A stretch of DNA of 64,000 bases, from the NCBI GenBank assembly GCA_964519665.1, contig CAZFIV010000001.1, positions 1 through 64,000 on the forward strand, written 5' to 3'. The stretch comes from JANQQN01 sp964519665. Lineage in GTDB: Bacteria; Myxococcota; Kuafuiibacteriia; Kuafuiibacteriales; Kuafuiibacteriaceae. Shown piece after piece: positions 61,162 to 64,000 of this stretch. A model generated the notes under the pieces. That model was not told the DNA's origin. It made no database searches and saw only the letters and a list, made by a program, of their open reading frames with translations. The stretch's first letter is position 1; each line of letters begins with the position of its first letter. The position numbers and the translations under genes are program-made.

Positions 61162-63438
61162 CTACTGCTCGAAGCTCATCTGCACCGAGACGTCGGTCTC
61201 GGTGGGAATCCAACGAGAAACGGATCGCACCGCAGTTCGCAAAGAGACCTTGGTGAAGGCACCCAACACGGTCTTGCGCGCCGGCACAGGTCCTACATTT
61301 CGGTCGTTCAGATACACGACAGCTCCGCTCGGCCCATCGACCTCGATCCGGGCTGGTACGACGGACGGGCGACGATGCAGTAGGCTCCCTTGACCACCGA
61401 ACGCCGGACAGCGAATCGCCCAGGCGCCGGACCGAGCGCCGCGCCGGTCTTTTGCTCGGATGACGGCCGCGCCGGGAATGACCAGTTGGCCGTCGGCTTG
61501 TACGGTGGCTTCGACGCCTTCGTACGCGTCTGGTTCCCCACCAGGCAGTGCGAGGACGCAGGGCGGAGGGTCGGGTGGCAGCGGCAGGAGCGAGGTGGAG
61601 ACCGAGCCCCGATGGGGCAGGATCAGTCGCTGTGGTTCGTGACCGCGCGCCGCAATCAAGACGGATACCTCTAGGTTGGGCGGCACCATGATCAGTTGGG
61701 GAACCTGGCCGAGGATGAGGCCGTCGCGCTCGCTGACGACGACTGCCGTGGGCGGGCTGGCGGTGACCACGACGTCGTGAAGGGGGGTTGCGGATCGAGG
61801 TCGAGTTGGCGGCGGCCGCGAGGGCGCATCGAGTGCTTTGACCCCCAGCGCCCCACCCAACGCGCCTAAGATCAATGCGACGATGGTCTTCCATCGGTTC
61901 GAGGAAGTCGGCTTGCCTCCCGAGGCGACGACCACGGGCGCAGTCGGTGTTACAGAGCGAGAACGATCGCGTTCCGGTACTGGCCTGACGTCGACCACGA
62001 CCTGTTGGGGCGCGACGGTCGGGACGCCGACCGATTCCGTCGAAGTCGGGACCTCGGCCGGGTCGGTGAACGACCGGAAAGACGATGCGTCGTAAGCCAC
62101 TGGCGTTGAATCGACGTCATCCGCGTCGAGTCCCTCGTGCGACGGTCGGAGGGGCTTCGGAGCACCGACGCCCTGTCCTTCTCGAAGCAGCTGTTCCAGG
62201 GCCTCCTCAATGATGCCCGGCCACATATCCATCGGTTGTCGATGACACCGGCGAGCAACGTCAGCGAGACCGAAGTAGAGCACCCGCTGGTGCTCGGCCG
62301 TTGCAAGTACGGCCACCCCTTGCCCAATGTTGAAGGACAACCTGCGGTAGGTGAGTTCGTTCTGAAGAGCTCGGACGAACTGATGAAAGTCGGGACCTTC
62401 GAAGAAGAATGCCCAGGGCGGAACTTGGATCGGCTGGTCAGGAGCGGTCGGTTCGGAGAGGTCGACGCCATCCCCTCGTTCCTGACCGTCGGCGACGGGG
62501 TCGAGCTGGGTCGGAGCCGGCCAGTGAGCGGTCGAGGTTTCCGCTGGTATGGGGCCCAAGTATACGAGGGCGAGCTGCGAGATGTTCTCGTGCGCCGCGG
62601 CGTCGAGCGTGTCCGGAGGTCGGTGGGCCTCGGGTCCATCAAGCTCCCGTTTCAACTCGGTAAAGGCCTCGATCACCGGCTCGGCGCCCGATGGTCGGTG
62701 AACCGGGCTGGGCTGGATCAGGCGGTCGATCAATTGCTTCCACCCCGATGGGAGGGCGCCGAAGCCGGTGCTCAAGCCCCTCAAGGTCTGTCCGAGGCGC
62801 CACAGATCGCCGCTTTCGCTTGCTAAAAGGGTCGCACTCTCTTCCGGCGCCAGCGGCGGGGGGATCATGTTCTCGGCGAGGTGCACCGGCGGGACGCTCA
62901 GGGGTACACCCAAAACCTCGATCCTCTGACTTCTCACCAGAACGACGTGGTGAGATAGCAAAGGGTCGTAGGCCTGCCTTGCGTGCCGCTCCTTCATTCG
63001 ACGGGCGAGGGCGAGCCCCATCGTGATGAGGTGAACGAGGCTTTCGATGCGCTGGGGCGCATGCGCCACCCGCTCACCTTCGAACGGCCAGGGTAGGGCC
63101 CAAAAGATGAGGCGACTTCCGTCGGCGCGGGGAACACTGCCGTGGGCCATGACCGCGAGACCATCCCGGCCCAGAAGCTCGGTGGTCCGTCGGGCGATCC
63201 GCTCTTCGATGCCCTCACCGCGCGCTGCTTTCCGACAATGGACTACTTGCAGCAGGGCCGGTTCGCGGTCTGGGCCCACCGCCTCCAGGAGCCAAGCCCC
63301 CGGAGCACGGGTCAACCCGTTGACGACTTCGTATGACCCGACCCGAAAGAGCGCGGCCGTGCCTGCCTCTTGGGGGCTGCCGACGCGCGCGATCAGGTGC
63401 GTCCGCTGACGAGTCCATTCGTCGGAGGCCATACTCAC
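61162..63438 (-). CDS. Pseudokinase-like transmembrane protein with PEGA-type region
   Basis: The 758-residue protein has a kinase-like N-terminal region (about 30-270: VGSYEVVNGLTRAPGAWLLEAVG ... LLQVVHCRKAARGEG). It has no Gly loop, no HRD and no DFG. A Pro-rich linker leads to one TM helix near residue 520 (TIVALILGALGGALGVKAL). The extracytoplasmic part is PEGA-like (VVVTASPPTAVVVSERDGLILG; ARIEVDGPSGAVVYLNDRNVGPVP). The layout parallels the active kinase at 40571. It is likely a catalytically dead scaffold or sensor. Confidence 0.75.
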   Translation of the reverse strand: MSMASDEWTRQRTHLIARVGSPQEAGTAALFRVGSYEVVNGLTRAPGAWLLEAVGPDREPALLQVVHCRKAARGEGIEERIARRTTELLGRDGLAVMAHGSVPRADGSRLIFWALPWPFEGERVAHAPQRIESLVHLITMGLALARRMKERHARQAYDPLLSHHVVLVRSQRIEVLGVPLSVPPVHLAENMIPPPLAPEESATLLASESGDLWRLGQTLRGLSTGFGALPSGWKQLIDRLIQPSPVHRPSGAEPVIEAFTELKRELDGPEAHRPPDTLDAAAHENISQLALVYLGPIPAETSTAHWPAPTQLDPVADGQERGDGVDLSEPTAPDQPIQVPPWAFFFEGPDFHQFVRALQNELTYRRLSFNIGQGVAVLATAEHQRVLYFGLADVARRCHRQPMDMWPGIIEEALEQLLREGQGVGAPKPLRPSHEGLDADDVDSTPVAYDASSFRSFTDPAEVPTSTESVGVPTVAPQQVVVDVRPVPERDRSRSVTPTAPVVVASGGKPTSSNRWKTIVALILGALGGALGVKALDAPSRPPPTRPRSATPLHDVVVTASPPTAVVVSERDGLILGQVPQLIMVPPNLEVSVLIAARGHEPQRLILPHRGSVSTSLLPLPPDPPPCVLALPGGEPDAYEGVEATVQADGQLVIPGAAVIRAKDRRGARSGAWAIRCPAFGGQGSLLHRRPSVVPARIEVDGPSGAVVYLNDRNVGPVPARKTVLGAFTKVSLRTAVRSVSRWIPTETDVSVQMSFEQ

Positions 63439-63607
63439 TTATACGCTGGATCCACCCCGCGAACCCGTGCCTTGTTCTGTGGGCCGAAAGCTACCCGGCA
63501 CGCCAGACGCCTATCCGAAAGCCAACGCGGCCCCGGGTCGATGCTCGTCGCAGGATGGTCGACGGATTCGCATCCTTCATGGGTGCGGATGAGCAGATTG
63601 GAGGTAC

Positions 63608-64000
63608 CTACGAGGTGGATCGGGGGCTGAGCTCGTTGAGAGCCCGAGTGACCAGCTCGGCCTGCTGGGGCGTGAGCGCGGCCGGTCGATCGAGCAGATC
63701 TACGGCGATGCCGGTGCGCAGCGACAGTCGGAGAAGGGCCGACCGTGGGTCCGCCGCGCTGTGGGTGAAACTCGCAATTCGCACCGACAGTGCGTCGTAG
63801 GGACCGGAGTTGGTCTCGCGCGGACCGGGGCTCGCTTTTCGGGCGCTCGAGGCCGCGGGGCCTCCCTGCTCGGGGGCACGGGTGGCCGGTCGGCCCACGC
63901 CGTGGGCGGGCGACCGCGGGTTCATGGGGTGGGCGGCAGCGACGCCATGGGCAGGAGATCGGACAGCCGTCGCAGGCACGCCGTGGGCGGGGGAGCGCGG
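63608..64000 (-). CDS. Partial gene with RSPAHGV repeats, cut by the window edge
   Basis: The frame enters from the right edge and stops at 63608, giving 130 visible residues. The N-terminal visible part contains three RSPAHGV copies in low-complexity Ala/Pro sequence. After it comes a compact helical C-terminal domain (YDALSVRIASFTHSAADPRSALLRLSLRTGIAVDLLDRP...TRALNELSPRSTS). No family is recognised. The repeats probably form a flexible linker. The true start lies beyond the window. Confidence 0.65.
   Translation of the reverse strand, partial: PRSPAHGVPATAVRSPAHGVAAAHPMNPRSPAHGVGRPATRAPEQGGPAASSARKASPGPRETNSGPYDALSVRIASFTHSAADPRSALLRLSLRTGIAVDLLDRPAALTPQQAELVTRALNELSPRSTS

Noticed and set aside
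1..64000. tRNA genes, rRNA genes, CRISPR arrays, insertion sequences
   Set aside because: No T-loop GTTCRANYC with a matching acceptor stem, no spaced direct-repeat array and no transposase-like protein was found by eye.

Overview
The window is a GC-rich bacterial chromosome segment around the replication origin. rpmH, rnpA, yidD, yidC and jag lie on the minus strand, divergent from dnaA-dnaN-recF on the plus strand, with a probable oriC between dnaA and dnaN. parS-like centromere sites lie 6-11 kb to the left. Several features suggest a Myxococcota (myxobacteria-like) organism: a Ser/Thr kinase with HRDVSPQN and PEGA repeats, a cytoplasmic kinase-like PEGA protein, an FHA-sigma54 activator, an FHA-GAF histidine kinase, an NtrC-type regulator, PilZ proteins and a parS of the TGTTCCACGTGGAACA type. 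The phylum is an inference from gene content.

Layout. 0.2-8.7 kb: a SprT/DUF2786 protein, an M14 carboxypeptidase, a minus-strand run ykgJ-like>uvrA>nadA>alr, and divergent rnhB. 8.7-13.7 kb: a gene-poor block with two good and three degenerate parS-like palindromes, one unknown gene, an Rsm22-family methyltransferase, a strongly C-skewed 1.7-kb non-coding tract and one candidate structured RNA. 13.7-18.3 kb: rpmH-rnpA-yidD-yidC-jag, followed in the same direction by a 77-aa protein and a 200-aa HTH/coiled-coil protein. The usual mnmE-mnmG-rsmG-parA-parB neighbours are absent from this side.

18.5-26 kb: dnaA, oriC, dnaN, recF, fni (type 2 IPP isomerase), two PilZ proteins, a KOW-domain protein and a small membrane protein. 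26-31.3 kb: infA convergent with tsaD>rsmA, an FHA-sigma54 activator, and a degenerate GGCT-like pair. 31.4-36 kb: hemE-hemY-yacG-glnS. 36-44 kb: an outer-membrane-like protein, a TPR protein, an NtrC-type regulator, then a well-formed sigma54 promoter driving a TPR lipoprotein-like gene, a Ser/Thr kinase and a fatty acid desaturase.

44-64 kb: a ykgJ-like/aminotransferase/trmB run and a beta-propeller-like protein. This is followed by a minus-strand operon prc > FHA-GAF-histidine kinase > macro-SIR2 fusion, then glgC, nei, rnz, an amidase, a membrane glycosyltransferase-like protein, cobB, a pseudokinase-PEGA protein and a truncated gene with RSPAHGV repeats at the edge.

The most interesting candidates are: (1) the oriC-proximal HTH/coiled-coil protein with a RacA-like layout beside the parS cluster; (2) the macro-SIR2 fusion translationally coupled to a histidine kinase, which resembles NAD-depleting defence effectors; (3) the unidentified structured element at 13.14-13.30 kb; and (4) the switch of GC skew near 8.65 kb. 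No tRNA, rRNA, CRISPR array or intact mobile element was recognised.
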